Below, one piece after another: positions 1-9,920 of a stretch of DNA of 64,000 nucleotides. The position numbers were made by a program, and so were the translations under genes. Under the pieces are notes generated by a model that was not told where the DNA came from, ran no database searches, and saw only the letters and a list, made by a program, of their open reading frames with translations. Source of the DNA: Cupriavidus sp. D39 (GTDB lineage Bacteria; Pseudomonadota; Gammaproteobacteria; Burkholderiales; Burkholderiaceae); assembly GCF_026627925.1 (NCBI RefSeq), contig NZ_JAPNLE010000009.1:4278001-4342000 (forward strand). Direction: 5' to 3'. How positions within the stretch are numbered: position 1 is the stretch's first letter; each line of letters opens with the position of its first letter.

Positions 1-1061
1 GGCGTGTCGTCGGCCAGGTTGGCCGCTGGCGTGCCGGGGCGCGGGCTGAAGATGAACGAGAACGAGGTGTCGTAGCCGATCTCCTCGATCATGGCCATCA
101 GCTTTTCAAAGTCCGCCTCGGTCTCGCCGGGAAAGCCGATGATGAAGTCGGATGACAGCGACATGTCCGGACGCAGTGCGCGCAACTTGCGAATGATGCT
201 CTTGTACTCCAGCACGCTGTAACCGCGCTTCATCGCAATCAGGATGCGGTCGGAGGCGTGCTGCACCGGCAGGTGCAGGTGGTTGACCAGCTTCGGGCAG
301 CGCTCGTACATCTCGATCAGCCGCGGCGTGAACTCCTTCGGGTGGCTGGTGGTGTAGCGGATGCGCTCGATGCCGGGGATCTCGGCCACGTATTCGATCA
401 GCAGCGCGAAGTCGGCGATTTCGCTGGTACCGCCCATGGCGCCGCGATAGGCGTTGACGTTCTGCCCCAGCAATGTGACTTCGCGCACGCCTTGCTCGGC
501 CAGGCCGGCGACTTCCGCCAGCACATCTTCGAACGGGCGCGAGACTTCCTCGCCGCGGGTGTAGGGCACCACGCAGTAGCTGCAGTACTTGGAGCAGCCT
601 TCCATGATCGAGACAAAGGCGCTCGGGCCTTCCACTCGTGCCGGCGGCAGGTGGTCGAACTTCTCGATCTCGGGAAAGGAGATGTCCACCTGCGAGTGGC
701 CGGTCTGCTGGCGGCGGTTGATCATGTCGGGCAGTCGGTGCAGTGTCTGCGGGCCGAAGACCACGTCGACATAGGGCGCGCGCTTGACGATGGCGGCGCC
801 TTCCTGGCTCGCCACGCAGCCGCCCACGCCGATCACCAGGTCCGGCTTGACGGCCTTGAGCGCCTTCAGGCGGCCCAGTTCCGAGAACACCTTCTCTTGC
901 GCTTTCTCGCGCACGGAGCAGGTGTTGAAGAGGATGACGTCCGCTTCTTCCAGCGTGTTCTGTCTTCTCCATGCCCTGGGTGGCATGGAGCACATCGACC
1001 ATCTTGTCCGAGTCGTACTCGTTCATCTGACAGCCGTAGGTTTTGACGAAGACTTTTTCAT
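1..1061 (-). CDS. miaB: tRNA-2-methylthio-N6-dimethylallyladenosine synthase MiaB, partial and frameshifted
   Basis: Radical-SAM methylthiotransferase that adds the 2-methylthio group to N6-isopentenyl-A37 of tRNAs. The start at 1061 gives [20 protein letters not shown], the canonical MiaB N-terminus with the first cluster cysteine. Further on are [14 protein letters not shown], the radical-SAM cluster motif [31 protein letters not shown] and HLPVQ. The 3' end lies beyond the window. The reading frame changes between about 958 and 966 (after GMEKT, before [15 protein letters not shown]), which needs a one-base loss or two-base gain to repair. Unlike most breaks in this window it is not in a long homopolymer. 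The remainder is intact, so a sequence error is more likely than a dead gene. Confidence 0.93.
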
Positions 1062-1164
1062 GGTGCCGATCTCAGTGGTTGACCTGGGGGCATCAGGGTT
1101 TTATGGGGACTAAAGAGCATCCGGGCCTCGGCGCGTCGCCGCGCCCCGGAATACGGCTATTGCA

Positions 1165-1545
1165 CTATTGCGCTGCTTTCTGTTCCTGCTCGCTCAGCAC
1201 CCAGGCCGTCAGCAACTGGCCGTAGAGGTCGAGCTTGAACCGCACCGGCAGCTTCTGGCCGGCGACCGCCCCGATGGGCAGCAACTGGTTATCCGTGCCG
1301 AACAGCCGCAGGCCCGGCGCCACGCCAACGGTCTTGCCGTCCAGCGTGGCCGACTGTGGCGCGCTGGGCGACTGCGCGGCGAGCACCAGCTTGGCCTTGG
1401 CCGCGTCGGCGGGGATCACGCGCAACGCCTGCTGCGCATGCGCCGTTGCCGGCAGCAGCGCGGCCGACAAGGCAAGCGATGCGGCTAGCAGGGTTGCCCG
1501 CACCAAGTCGAAAAGGGCAGGGCGCGCGGCACGGTTGGCTGGCAT
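1165..1545 (-). CDS. Small exported hypothetical protein
   Basis: A 126-residue protein whose first ~38 residues form a typical Sec signal peptide: a basic start, a hydrophobic LLAASLALSAALLP core and an AHAQ cleavage site. The mature part is a short beta-rich segment with no motif I can name (RVIPADAAKAKLVLAAQ, PGLRLFGTDNQLLP). It probably acts in the periplasm. It lies about 100 bases downstream of the miaB start on the same strand, as a single gene. I do not recognise the family beyond conserved exported proteins of Burkholderiaceae. Confidence 0.7.
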   Translation of the reverse strand: MPANRAARPALFDLVRATLLAASLALSAALLPATAHAQQALRVIPADAAKAKLVLAAQSPSAPQSATLDGKTVGVAPGLRLFGTDNQLLPIGAVAGQKLPVRFKLDLYGQLLTAWVLSEQEQKAAQ

Positions 1546-1657
1546 GGAGGCTCCGGCGGGAAACGGTTCGGAAAACGAAAGCGATGCGGGTCTTCTTCCC
1601 GGCGGCGCGGGCCGGGCAACCTAACATTCTACCCGGTCGCCCGCCTTGCGCGCGGCG

Positions 1658-3345
1658 CTAGAACAGCCCGGATGCTTCCTGCAGCACACGCTGCTTGGAG
1701 ACCGTGCCCATCAGCTCGCGCCCGGCCGTGTCGCGGATCAGCGGGATCCGGTTGAGCGCGTGATGGGTGAACAGCCGCATTGCGTCGGGCAGGCGGGACT
1801 CCGGCGTCAGGGTTGGGAAATCGCGCTCGCACAGCGCGAGCAGTCCCGCGTGCGGCTGCTCGCGCAGCGCGCGCTGCACCGCATGGATCGACAGCGCGCC
1901 CAGCAGGCGACCATCCGGCCCAACCATATACAAATAGCGCGTGCCGGTCTCGGCGAACTTGTCGCTGGCCTGCTCCAGCGTGGCCTCGGGGCCGATGATG
2001 GTGTCGGTGGTGTCGCACAGCCCGGCCAGCGTCAGCGCGCGGGCCCGGTCGGCCGCGGCCGAGGCCTGCGTGCGCTCGGCCACCACGCTGTACAAGGACA
2101 AGGTCTGGCAGCGCGATGCGGTGTAGTAGGCCGCCGCCGCGCCGATCATGCCCGGCAGCAGCAGCGCCGGGGCCAGTGTCATCTCGAACACCATCAGCAC
2201 CGACATCAGCGGCGCCTGGCTGGTGGCGGCCAGGAAGGCGGCCATGCCCACCAGCGGCAGCAGTGGCGCGCCGCTGCCGCCCGGCACGGCGGGCGCCAGC
2301 AGTTGCCCGAGCGCGGCGCCGACGAACAGCGAGGGGTGAACACGCCGCCCACCGCGCCCGAGCCCATGCTGAGCACGGTGGCCACCAGCTTGGCCAGCAG
2401 CACGGCCACCAGCGGCACGCTCAGCGGATGCGCCTGCAGGATCGACTGGATGGTGTAGAAGCCATTGCCCACCACCTCGGGCACCCAGATCGCCAGCACG
2501 CCCACCAGGGCGCCGCCCAGCGCCAGGCGCGGCACGAAGCCGCCTGGCACTCGGGCAAAGGCGCGCTTGGCCAGGCTGGAGGCGCGCATGAAGAGGGCGC
2601 CGGACACGCCAGCCAGCACGCCCAGCAGCACGGCCGACAGCAGCATCGGCGGCTGCAACAGGTCGGACGGCACACTGAGGCCTGGATAGAGCGGCTGCAG
2701 GCCACCATGCAGCTGGCTGACCACGGTGCCCGCCACGGAAGCCAGGAACAGCGGCATCAGGCGCTGCACCGCCACCGCGCCAAAGACCACCTCGGCCACG
2801 AAGACCGCCGCCGACAGTGGCGTGTGATATACCGAGGCCAGCCCGGCGGCGGCCGCGCAAGCCGTGAGCATGCGCCGCAGGTTGGTGTCGCCGTCCGGCC
2901 CGCTGCCGGCGCGCGCGGACGGAAACACCGATCCGCACAGGGCCGCGAGCTGGATCATCGCGCCTTCCTTACCCACCGAGCTGCCCGTGACGATGGAGCA
3001 GAACGAAGACAGCGCGCGCAGCAAGGTAATGCGCACCGGCAGTCGCCCGGTGCCGCTGGCAACCGCTTCCATATAGTCGGAGACGCCGGGCCGCGCGGCG
3101 TTGAGCTTGGCTGCCGCCGTCAGCAGCAAGCCCGCGATCACGCCGCCAAGCGTCGGGATCGCCACCCGCCAGATCAGTGCGAGGCCCGCGAATACCGTGA
3201 CGATATCGGCGTGCGTGCCAAACATCACGTAGCCGCTGGCGTCCAGCGCTTCCTTGAACAGGGTGGTGACAATGGCCGCGGCAATCCCTACCGGGATGGC
3301 AGTAAAGAGGGTGACTTCCTGGTCTTCGATGAATCTGAACCGCAT
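1658..3345 (-). CDS. ClC-family chloride channel/antiporter with C-terminal CBS domains, frameshifted
   Basis: Inner-membrane ClC anion channel or H+/Cl- antiporter. Selectivity-filter motifs appear in order: GSSVGKEGAMIQ (the GxxGxEG filter segment), the helix region AAGLASVYHTPLSAAVFVAE, and GSGAVGGVFTP. The C-terminal ~130 residues carry a CBS pair (ATLEQASDKFAETGTRYLYM, then FPTLTPESRLPDAMRLFTHH), giving about 562 residues. The frame breaks right after GGVFTP at the four-G run 2333-2336 of the plus strand. One more base restores SLFVGAALGQLLAPA and an intact C-terminus, so a homopolymer deletion is the likely cause. It is divergent from rhlE. Confidence 0.88.
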
Positions 3346-3652
3346 CGTGTCGGCATCCGGGGGCTGGGATGGGCTGGGCTGGGCTGGCGCGCGCCCGCGC
3401 GGCGCGTGGGCTCGGCCAGGCAGGGGCCAGGCGAGGGATGGCCGCCATCATAGCGCAGCGGCGCCAGCGTCCCTTGGGGCGCCGCGTGCGCGTGAAAGCG
3501 CCAGGCTGGTACACTAGCGGTCTTTCCTCCTAAAGAAGCGGGGGCAGTCGCCTCGCTTCGCCGGTCGGTATTTCCGGTTTTCGGTTTTCTCACTCACGTC
3601 GCCCCCGCGATTGGCGCACCACATGCGCAAAGGGCGGCCGAAGCGTCAATTC
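3346..3652. other. Intergenic region between the ClC gene and rhlE
   Basis: A 307-base divergent intergenic region. It has a GGCTGG-rich short repeat near 3361-3388 and a pyrimidine-rich leader before rhlE. A TACACT hexamer at about 3511 could be a -10 element for rhlE, but no convincing -35 partner stands out. I see no gene here. Confidence 0.4.
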
Positions 3653-5356
3653 ATGTCTTTTTCCGAACTTGGCTTGTCCGACAAGCTTATGCGTGCCGTG
3701 GCCGAACAGGGCTATACCACGCCGACTCCGATTCAAGCGCAGGCGATTCCCGCCATCCTGAAAGGGGGCGACCTGCTTGCCGGCGCGCAGACCGGCACCG
3801 GCAAGACGGCCGGCTTCACGCTGCCGCTGCTGCAACTGCTGTCCGAATCCTCGGCCGGCCGCGAACCCGCACGTGGACAACGCTTGCCGGTACGGGCGCT
3901 GGTCCTGACCCCGACCCGCGAACTGGCAGCGCAGGTGGAAGAAAGCGTCCGTAACTACGGCAAGTACCTCAAGCTGCGCTCCATGGTGATGTTCGGCGGC
4001 GTGGGCATCAACCCGCAGATCGAACAGCTCAAGCGCGGTGTCGATATCGTGGTGGCCACGCCCGGCCGCCTACTCGATCACCTGTCCCAGCGCACCATCG
4101 ACCTGTCGCACGTGGAAATGCTGGTGCTGGACGAAGCCGACCGCATGCTCGACATGGGCTTCATCCACGACATCCGCAAGATCCTCAACGTCTTGCCGCC
4201 GAAGCGCCAGAACCTGCTGTTCTCGGCTACCTTCTCCGACGAGATCCGTGGCCTGGCCGACCGCCTGCTGGACAACCCCGCCTCCATCGAAGTGGCGCGC
4301 CGCAACACCACGGCCGAAACCGTGGCGCAGCGCGTCTACCCGGTGGACCGCGAGCGCAAGCGCGAACTGCTGGCCCACCTGGTGCGCGAGAACGACTGGC
4401 ACCAGGTGCTGGTGTTCACCCGCACCAAGCACGGCGCCAACCGCCTGGCCGAGCAGCTCGACAAGGACGGCCTGTCGGCGCTGGCCATCCACGGCAACAA
4501 GAGCCAGTCGGCCCGCACGCGCGCGCTGACCGAGTTCAAGGCCGGCACGCTGCGCCTGCTGGTGGCTACCGATATCGCCGCGCGCGGCATCGACATCGAC
4601 CAGCTGCCCCACGTGGTCAACTACGACCTGCCCAACGTGCCCGAAGACTACGTGCACCGTATCGGCCGTACCGGCCGCGCCGGCGCCGAGGGCGAGGCGA
4701 TCTCGCTGGTCTGCGTGGATGAAATCTCGCTGATGCGCGATATCGAGCGGCTGATCAAGCGCCAGATCGAGCAAACCATCTTGCCGGGCTTCGAGGTGGA
4801 TCCGAGCATTCCGGCCGAGCCGATCCAGAAGGGCCGGCAGGCACGTGGCCAGGGCCAGGGCAATGGTGGTGGTGGAGGTGGCCGTGGCCGCGGCCAGGCA
4901 CCTGCCGGCGGCCAGCCGCGCGGCCGGGCACCGGCAGCGGATGCCGGCGAGCGCCAGCAACGTCCGGCCCGCGCGCCGCAAGGCCGCAGCCCGGCTCCGG
5001 CCGCGGCTGACGGGCAAGGCCAGCGCCGCGCGCCGCAGGGCAGCGGCCGTCCGGCTTCGGCCGGGCAAGGCAGCCCACGTAATGGCCAGGCCAATAGCCA
5101 GGCCAACGGCAATCGCACCGCCGGCAACGGCAACGCCAATGGCAACCGCAGTGGCGAGGCCAATGGCAACCGCGCCGCTGGCAACGGCAACCGCGACCGC
5201 AATGGCGATGTCAACGGTAACCGCGCTGGTGCCAACGTCAATGGCAACCCCCATGCCGCGCAGCCGCGCACCGGACAGGATCCCGCGGCACGCGGTCGCC
5301 GCCCTGCGCCGCAAGCCGCGCTGCTTGGCGGCCAGCGTGCCAAGCCTACGCGCTAA
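3653..5356 (+). CDS. rhlE: DEAD-box ATP-dependent RNA helicase, RhlE type
   Basis: Cytoplasmic RNA helicase of RNA turnover and ribosome assembly, 567 residues from the ATG at 3653 ([11 protein letters not shown], the usual RhlE start); an in-frame ATG at 3611 is less likely. Motifs run in order: Q motif ([11 protein letters not shown]), [20 protein letters not shown] in [16 protein letters not shown] in [19 protein letters not shown] and [10 protein letters not shown]. After about residue 400 comes a long low-complexity basic tail rich in G, R, Q and P. It ends in repeated NGNR/AGNGN units that are probably disordered and RNA-binding. Confidence 0.96.
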   Translation: MSFSELGLSDKLMRAVAEQGYTTPTPIQAQAIPAILKGGDLLAGAQTGTGKTAGFTLPLLQLLSESSAGREPARGQRLPVRALVLTPTRELAAQVEESVRNYGKYLKLRSMVMFGGVGINPQIEQLKRGVDIVVATPGRLLDHLSQRTIDLSHVEMLVLDEADRMLDMGFIHDIRKILNVLPPKRQNLLFSATFSDEIRGLADRLLDNPASIEVARRNTTAETVAQRVYPVDRERKRELLAHLVRENDWHQVLVFTRTKHGANRLAEQLDKDGLSALAIHGNKSQSARTRALTEFKAGTLRLLVATDIAARGIDIDQLPHVVNYDLPNVPEDYVHRIGRTGRAGAEGEAISLVCVDEISLMRDIERLIKRQIEQTILPGFEVDPSIPAEPIQKGRQARGQGQGNGGGGGGRGRGQAPAGGQPRGRAPAADAGERQQRPARAPQGRSPAPAAADGQGQRRAPQGSGRPASAGQGSPRNGQANSQANGNRTAGNGNANGNRSGEANGNRAAGNGNRDRNGDVNGNRAGANVNGNPHAAQPRTGQDPAARGRRPAPQAALLGGQRAKPTR

Positions 5357-5389
5357 CTCCCCAACGTTCCCCAACGGCGGCCACGCGCA

Positions 5390-6451
5390 ATGTCCAGTTC
5401 AGGGTTTGACCTCCAGGTGCCTGGCGACGGCGGCACGCCCGCCGATGACGGTGGCGTGCCCTACGCCAGCCTCACGCCGGACTTGATGCTGGATGCGATG
5501 GAGGCCGCGGGTTTCGAGCCGGACGGCCGCCTGCTGGCGCTCAATAGTTATGAGAACCGGGTCTGGCAGGTGGGGATCGAAGGCAGCGCGCCGGTGGTGG
5601 TCAAGTTCTACCGCCCCGGCCGCTGGAGCGACGCCGCTATCCTGGAAGAACATGCCTTCGTGCAGCAACTGGCCGATGCCGAGATTCCGGCGGTGCCGGC
5701 CATCGCGCGCGACGGCGCCACACTGCTGGCGCACGCCGGTTTTCGCTTCGCGGTGTTTCCCCGCTGCGGGGGACGCGAGCCGGAGCTGGATCGTGCCGAC
5801 ACGCTGACCTGGCTTGGCCGTTTCATCGGCCGCATCCATGCGGTCGGCGCCACGCGTCCTTACCAGGCGCGCCCCACCATCGACGTGGACACCTTCGGGG
5901 TGGCCCCGCGCGACTGGCTGCTGGCGCAAGACTGTATTCCCCTGGAACTGCGCCCGGCCTGGCAGGCGGTTGCCGATCTCGCCGTGGATGGCGCTCGCCG
6001 CTGCTTCGAGCGCGCGGGCGACGTGGCGCAGTTGCGGCTGCATGGCGATTGCCATCGCGGCAATGTGTTGTGGATCGAGGAGTCCCAGGCTGGCACGCGC
6101 CCGCCCGGGCCGCACTTTGTCGACTTCGACGATAGCCGCATGGGACCGGCCGTGCAGGATCTGTGGATGCTGCTGGAGGGCGACCGCGCCGCCATGCAGG
6201 GCCAGATGGCCGACATCCTGGCCGGCTATGAGGATTTCGCGCAATTCCAGCCGCGTGAGCTTTACCTGATCGAGGCGCTGCGCACGCTGCGTCTGCTGCA
6301 TTACAGCGCCTGGCTGGCCAGCCGCTGGCGCGATCCGGCCTTCCCGGCGGCGTTCCCGTGGTTTGGCACTGCCCGCTACTGGCAGGACCGCATCCTCGAA
6401 TTGCGCGAGCAGGTCGCGCTGATGGACGAGCCACCGCTCTGGCCGGTCTGA
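5390..6451 (+). CDS. srkA: SrkA/YihE-type stress response Ser/Thr protein kinase
   Basis: A 353-residue kinase of the APH-like fold related to E. coli SrkA (YihE/RdoA), linked in that family to protection from stress-induced death. The N-terminal lobe includes ENRVWQVG and VVVKFYRPGRWS. The catalytic loop is HGDCHRGNVLW and the metal-binding motif is VDFDDSRMGPAVQDLWML. There is no membrane segment. It starts 33 bases after rhlE on the same strand, so co-transcription is possible. The SrkA family is recognised with good confidence, but targets are unknown. Confidence 0.9.
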   Translation: MSSSGFDLQVPGDGGTPADDGGVPYASLTPDLMLDAMEAAGFEPDGRLLALNSYENRVWQVGIEGSAPVVVKFYRPGRWSDAAILEEHAFVQQLADAEIPAVPAIARDGATLLAHAGFRFAVFPRCGGREPELDRADTLTWLGRFIGRIHAVGATRPYQARPTIDVDTFGVAPRDWLLAQDCIPLELRPAWQAVADLAVDGARRCFERAGDVAQLRLHGDCHRGNVLWIEESQAGTRPPGPHFVDFDDSRMGPAVQDLWMLLEGDRAAMQGQMADILAGYEDFAQFQPRELYLIEALRTLRLLHYSAWLASRWRDPAFPAAFPWFGTARYWQDRILELREQVALMDEPPLWPV

Positions 6452-6481
6452 CCCGGCACCGGCCAGCCCAGGCCGGCTGCC

Positions 6482-6919
6482 TTACTTCTTGCCCGAGGCC
6501 TTGACCAGGACTACCGGGCACGGCGCGTGCGCCAGCACCCGTCCCGCCACCGAACCAATCACCGCATCGAAGAACGCGCCGCGGCCATGCGTGCCCATGA
6601 CGATGCCTTGCGCGCCCACGCTGGTGGCGTAGGCGACGATGCGTTCCGGCGCGAAGCCGTGCAAGGCATGCTGCTCTACGGCGATGCCGGCGGTGGCGAG
6701 GATGTCGGCCACGGACTTCATGGCCTTGCCGCTTTCTTCCTGGTGCCAGGCGTCGATGGTTTCCTTGTTGACGAAGGCGCGGACCTGCCCGGTTACCTCG
6801 GGCGTCACGTGGACCACATGCACGGTGAAGCCGCGTTGCAGCAATTTGCCTTCGGCGATGAAGCGGGCAGCTTCGTCGGAAAACGGCGAACCGTCGGTGG
6901 CGAGCACGATATTGGTCAT
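6482..6919 (-). CDS. Universal stress protein, UspA family
   Basis: A 145-residue single-domain UspA protein. It opens MTNIVLATDGSPFSDEAA and carries the ATP-binding signature GTHGRGAFFDAVIGSVAGRV near the C-terminus. The start at 6919 is chosen because a GGAG sits eight bases upstream and all homologous sequence begins there; the frame stays open to 7042 without adding homology. It is convergent with the kinase gene and is likely a cytosolic stress or energy-limitation protein. Confidence 0.93.
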   Translation of the reverse strand: MTNIVLATDGSPFSDEAARFIAEGKLLQRGFTVHVVHVTPEVTGQVRAFVNKETIDAWHQEESGKAMKSVADILATAGIAVEQHALHGFAPERIVAYATSVGAQGIVMGTHGRGAFFDAVIGSVAGRVLAHAPCPVVLVKASGKK

Positions 6920-7177
6920 GGCGGCTATCTCCTGTAATGGCTGTAATCGTTGCGGCATGGCGGCCCCGGCCTGGGTGGCTCGCGGGCGGTCACTACGATC
7001 ATCATGGCACCCCACGGGCGACCTTGCCTGGATCCAGATCAATTCGGGCGCAATCGCCGGCGCCCTTCATGGACCTCCATCTCCCCGTTTTGACAGGTTT
7101 TTTGCACCGCGCCGGGGGCATCTCAGCGCCTTTTTGACGCGCCGGAACCTACCCTGCAGATAGGAAAACTCTGTCGG

Positions 7178-7339
7178 ATGTTCCGGCTTGCCGCCATGTG
7201 GATCTACTATCGGCTGGCGATCGGCGCGTTGGCCATGCTCGCGCTGATGCTGCTTTTTGCCATGGAATTCGGGCTGGCCAGTGCCATTTCGCGGCGCGAA
7301 GAGGGCTTTTCGCAGTCGCCCGACGAGCAGGGGCCCTGA
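7178..7339 (+). CDS. Putative 53-residue single-span membrane protein
   Basis: A short frame beginning MFRLAAMWIYYRLAIGALAM with one strong transmembrane segment (roughly residues 12-35) and a charged C-terminal tail (SRREEGFSQSPDEQGP). There is no clear Shine-Dalgarno sequence and no family I recognise. It sits alone between the universal stress gene and the M20 peptidase. It is supported only by composition: a clean hydrophobic block followed by a polar tail. Confidence 0.4.
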   Translation: MFRLAAMWIYYRLAIGALAMLALMLLFAMEFGLASAISRREEGFSQSPDEQGP

Positions 7340-7605
7340 GGGCGCCTGCGCAAAGCCGGGCACAATGAAGGCGCGCCGCCAGGAGCGCCGTGCGTGGACA
7401 AGTTGCATGGAGCGGTTCAGACTGCCGGTGCGGGCCGCGCGGCTGTCTTGCGGCCCGCCCGCCGTATCCGTCGCCATGCACTTTCCTATCCAACAAGAAA
7501 CATGAGACTACGTTCCCGTGCCCGCGCGCCTGGCAGCGCGCGGCATTCCGCGCCCCTGCATACCGATTCCCGCTCCCACCGAACCCCTTGCGCACCGCGG
7601 TCTGC

Positions 7606-9150
7606 ATGACCGTGTGCACCGCCCTCGGCGCCGTGCTGCTGGCCGCGGGCGCGCATGCCGCCACGCTCGACAGCACGCAGCTGCAGCAGCAGGCCGACCA
7701 GGCCGCCGCGCGCAGCTACCGTGAATGGGTCGAGCTGCTGGCGCTGCCCAACGACGCCACCGTGCCCGCCGATATCCGGAAAAACGCCGACTGGCTGGTC
7801 AAGGCCTTCGCCCGGCGCGGCTTCCAGGCGCGCGAGCTGCCCAACAACGGCAAGCCCATGGTCTACGCCGAATATCCCGCCGGCGCGCAGCCAGGCGCCG
7901 GCCCGCGCAAGACCGTGTTGTTCTACATGCATTTCGACGGCCAGTCGGTGACGCCTTCGCAGTGGGCGCAGCCCAGCCCGTGGGAGGCTACGCTCAAGGC
8001 GCGTAGCGCCGATGGCAAGTGGGAAACACTGTCGCTGGAGAAACTCTATGGCGGCCAGGTCGATCCCGAGTGGCGCGTGTTCGGCCGTTCCTCGTCGGAC
8101 GACAAGGGTCCCATCGTGATGTTCCTCGCGGCCATGGATGCGCTCAAGGCTGCCGGAGCGGACCCCGCGGTCAATATCAAGGTGCTGCTGGACTCCGAGG
8201 AGGAGAAGGGCTCGCCGTCGCTGGGCAAGGTGATCGCAGACAACCTGGCGCTGCTGCGCAATGACGGCATGGTGATCTTCGATGGCCCGATGCACCAGAG
8301 CAACCAGCCCACGCTGATCTTCGGCAACCGCGGCGTGTTGCTGGTGCAGCTCAAGGTGTTCGGCGCCAGCCAGGGCCTGCACAGCGGCCACTACGGCAAC
8401 TATGCCGCCAACCCCGCGCAGCGGCTGGCGAGCCTGCTCGCCTCCATGAAGGACGATGAGGGCCGCGTCACCATTCCCGGCTACTACAAGCCGGTGAAGA
8501 TCGACGAACGCGCGCGCCACATCATGGCCGCCGTGCCCGATGACGAAGCCGCGCTGCGCCGCCGCCTGGGCATCGCGCGCGCCGAGCGGGTTGGCGCCAA
8601 CTACCAGGAGGCCATGCAGTACCCCACGCTGAACGTGCGCGGCATGGCCGCCGGCGATGTGGGCGAGAAGGCCCGCACCATCATTCCGGAAGTGGCGGTG
8701 GCCGATATCGATATCCGCACCGTGCCGGAGACCAGCCCCGAATCCCTGTTCGCGCTCGTCAGGCAGCACGTGGAAAAGCAGGGCTACCACCTGGTCAAGG
8801 GCGAGCCCACGGATGACGATCGCGCGCGCTATCCCAAGCTGGCCTCGGTCACCGCGGGCGAGGTCTCGGCCTCCAGTTCCGCCGCGCGCACGGACCTGTC
8901 GGCGCCCATCAGCCAGTGGCTCACGCAGGCCATGCAGCAGTCCTACGGCAAGGCGCCGGTGCAGATCCGCATGATGGGCGGCACCGTGCCGACCGGCGCG
9001 GCGGTGCAGGCGCTGCAGGCGCCGTTCGTGATCGTGCCGCTGGTCAATGCGGACAATAACCAGCACAGCTACGACGAGAATATGCGGCTGGGCAACTACC
9101 GCGATGGCATCCGTACCGTGATGGGTATCCTGCAGACACCGTTCAAGTAA
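7606..9150 (+). CDS. Exported M20-family metallopeptidase
   Basis: Zinc-dependent M20 peptidase or amidohydrolase, probably periplasmic. It has a signal peptide (ALGAVLLAAGAHA) and an ~490-residue catalytic chain. Metal and catalytic motifs are LFYMHFDGQSV, SSDDKGP, DSEEEKGSPS and the C-terminal NNQHSYDEN; the SGHYGN segment lies at the lid domain. The ATG at 7606 is the conservative start and gives a short n-region. An upstream ATG at 7502 would join in frame if the CCCC run at 7583-7586 lacks one base; this would give a more basic n-region ending in RTPLRTAVC. The substrate cannot be told from the sequence. Confidence 0.9.
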   Translation: MTVCTALGAVLLAAGAHAATLDSTQLQQQADQAAARSYREWVELLALPNDATVPADIRKNADWLVKAFARRGFQARELPNNGKPMVYAEYPAGAQPGAGPRKTVLFYMHFDGQSVTPSQWAQPSPWEATLKARSADGKWETLSLEKLYGGQVDPEWRVFGRSSSDDKGPIVMFLAAMDALKAAGADPAVNIKVLLDSEEEKGSPSLGKVIADNLALLRNDGMVIFDGPMHQSNQPTLIFGNRGVLLVQLKVFGASQGLHSGHYGNYAANPAQRLASLLASMKDDEGRVTIPGYYKPVKIDERARHIMAAVPDDEAALRRRLGIARAERVGANYQEAMQYPTLNVRGMAAGDVGEKARTIIPEVAVADIDIRTVPETSPESLFALVRQHVEKQGYHLVKGEPTDDDRARYPKLASVTAGEVSASSSAARTDLSAPISQWLTQAMQQSYGKAPVQIRMMGGTVPTGAAVQALQAPFVIVPLVNADNNQHSYDENMRLGNYRDGIRTVMGILQTPFK

Positions 9151-9162
9151 GACCCAACGCCA

Positions 9163-9199
9163 CAGGCGCCGCGCATCCGCCGGGACGCGGCGGCGCCTG
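9163..9199. terminator. GC-rich hairpin after the M20 peptidase
   Basis: CAGGCGCCGC at 9163-9172 pairs perfectly with GCGGCGCCTG at 9190-9199 across a 17-base loop. It lies 13 bases after the peptidase stop codon. No T-run follows, so it may only be an mRNA-stabilising or rho-assisted element. Confidence 0.35.
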
Positions 9200-9233
9200 C
9201 CTGATTCCTCATCAAATCACGGGAGATAACGAG

Positions 9234-9653
9234 ATGACGCAAGCCAAGCAAGACCCCGCCGCCTACGCGCAAACGCCGGCCTTCGAAGCCGGCCGGCAGG
9301 TACGTTCGGAAGTCATGGGAGAGCAATACGTGCAGCGCGCGTTCGACGCCGCGCAACAGCAGGGCGATGTCGGCCTGCAGCAACTGGTGACGGAATTCGC
9401 CTGGGGCACCGTGTGGACGCGCGAGGGCCTGGATCGCAAGCAGCGCAGCCTGGCTACGGTATCGATGCTGATCGCGCTCAACCGGCCGCAGGAACTGACC
9501 GGGCATCTGCGCGGCGCCCTGGCCAATGGCGTGACGCCGCAGGAATTGCGTGAACTGGTGGTGCACAGCGCGGTGTACTGCGGCTTTCCGGCGGCGCTGG
9601 ACGCCGGGCGCAAGCTGGCCGAAGTGCTGGAAGCTGCCAACGTGAAGGGCTGA
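9234..9653 (+). CDS. Carboxymuconolactone decarboxylase (CMD) family protein
   Basis: A 139-residue protein spanning one full CMD domain, close in pattern to PcaC-type 4-carboxymuconolactone decarboxylase. Recognisable segments are VTEFAWGTVWTREGLDRKQR, LATVSMLIALNRPQELTGHL and LRELVVHSAVYCGFPAALDA. A GGGAGA ribosome site lies just before the ATG. No other protocatechuate-pathway gene is nearby, so the true reaction is open; many stand-alone members are of unknown function. Confidence 0.85.
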   Translation: MTQAKQDPAAYAQTPAFEAGRQVRSEVMGEQYVQRAFDAAQQQGDVGLQQLVTEFAWGTVWTREGLDRKQRSLATVSMLIALNRPQELTGHLRGALANGVTPQELRELVVHSAVYCGFPAALDAGRKLAEVLEAANVKG

Positions 9654-9772
9654 GCGGGCGGTCGCAAGCGGGGATAGGCTCGGGGAAGGTTCACGGCCGC
9701 TTCGGGCATCCGGAATCATGCCGGAATGCGGCGAGATAGGGGCGTTCCCCCGGGGTGGCATTCATGCCATCC

Positions 9773-9874
9773 CTAACGCTGCAGCGCCTGTGCGGCAAAA
9801 GTCACCAACCATCCGCTGCCCAGGCAGGCGGCGATCCATCCGGCGAGGATCAGGGCGGTGTCTTTGATGGTCAT
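9773..9874 (-). CDS. Putative 33-residue membrane peptide
   Basis: A frame beginning MTIKDTALILAGWIAACLGS that is almost wholly one transmembrane helix. It has a good AGGAAG ribosome site seven bases before the ATG at 9874, which is the main support for its being real. It lies just downstream of the small secreted protein at 9921-10151 on the same strand and may be its operon partner. Function is unknown. Confidence 0.45.
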   Translation of the reverse strand: MTIKDTALILAGWIAACLGSGWLVTFAAQALQR

Positions 9875-9920
9875 GATGGCTTCCTGCTGTCTGTACTGTC
9901 TGTGCTGTCTTGCTTGATGC

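Noticed and set aside
2116..3453. Long plus-strand open frame opposite the ClC gene
   Set aside because: Its composition (Ala/Arg/Gln/His-rich) is that of a GC-rich antisense shadow; the minus strand has clear ClC motifs.
4070..5374. 434-codon minus-strand frame opposite rhlE
   Set aside because: No homology and hydrophobic low-complexity wording that mirrors the helicase codons; a shadow frame.
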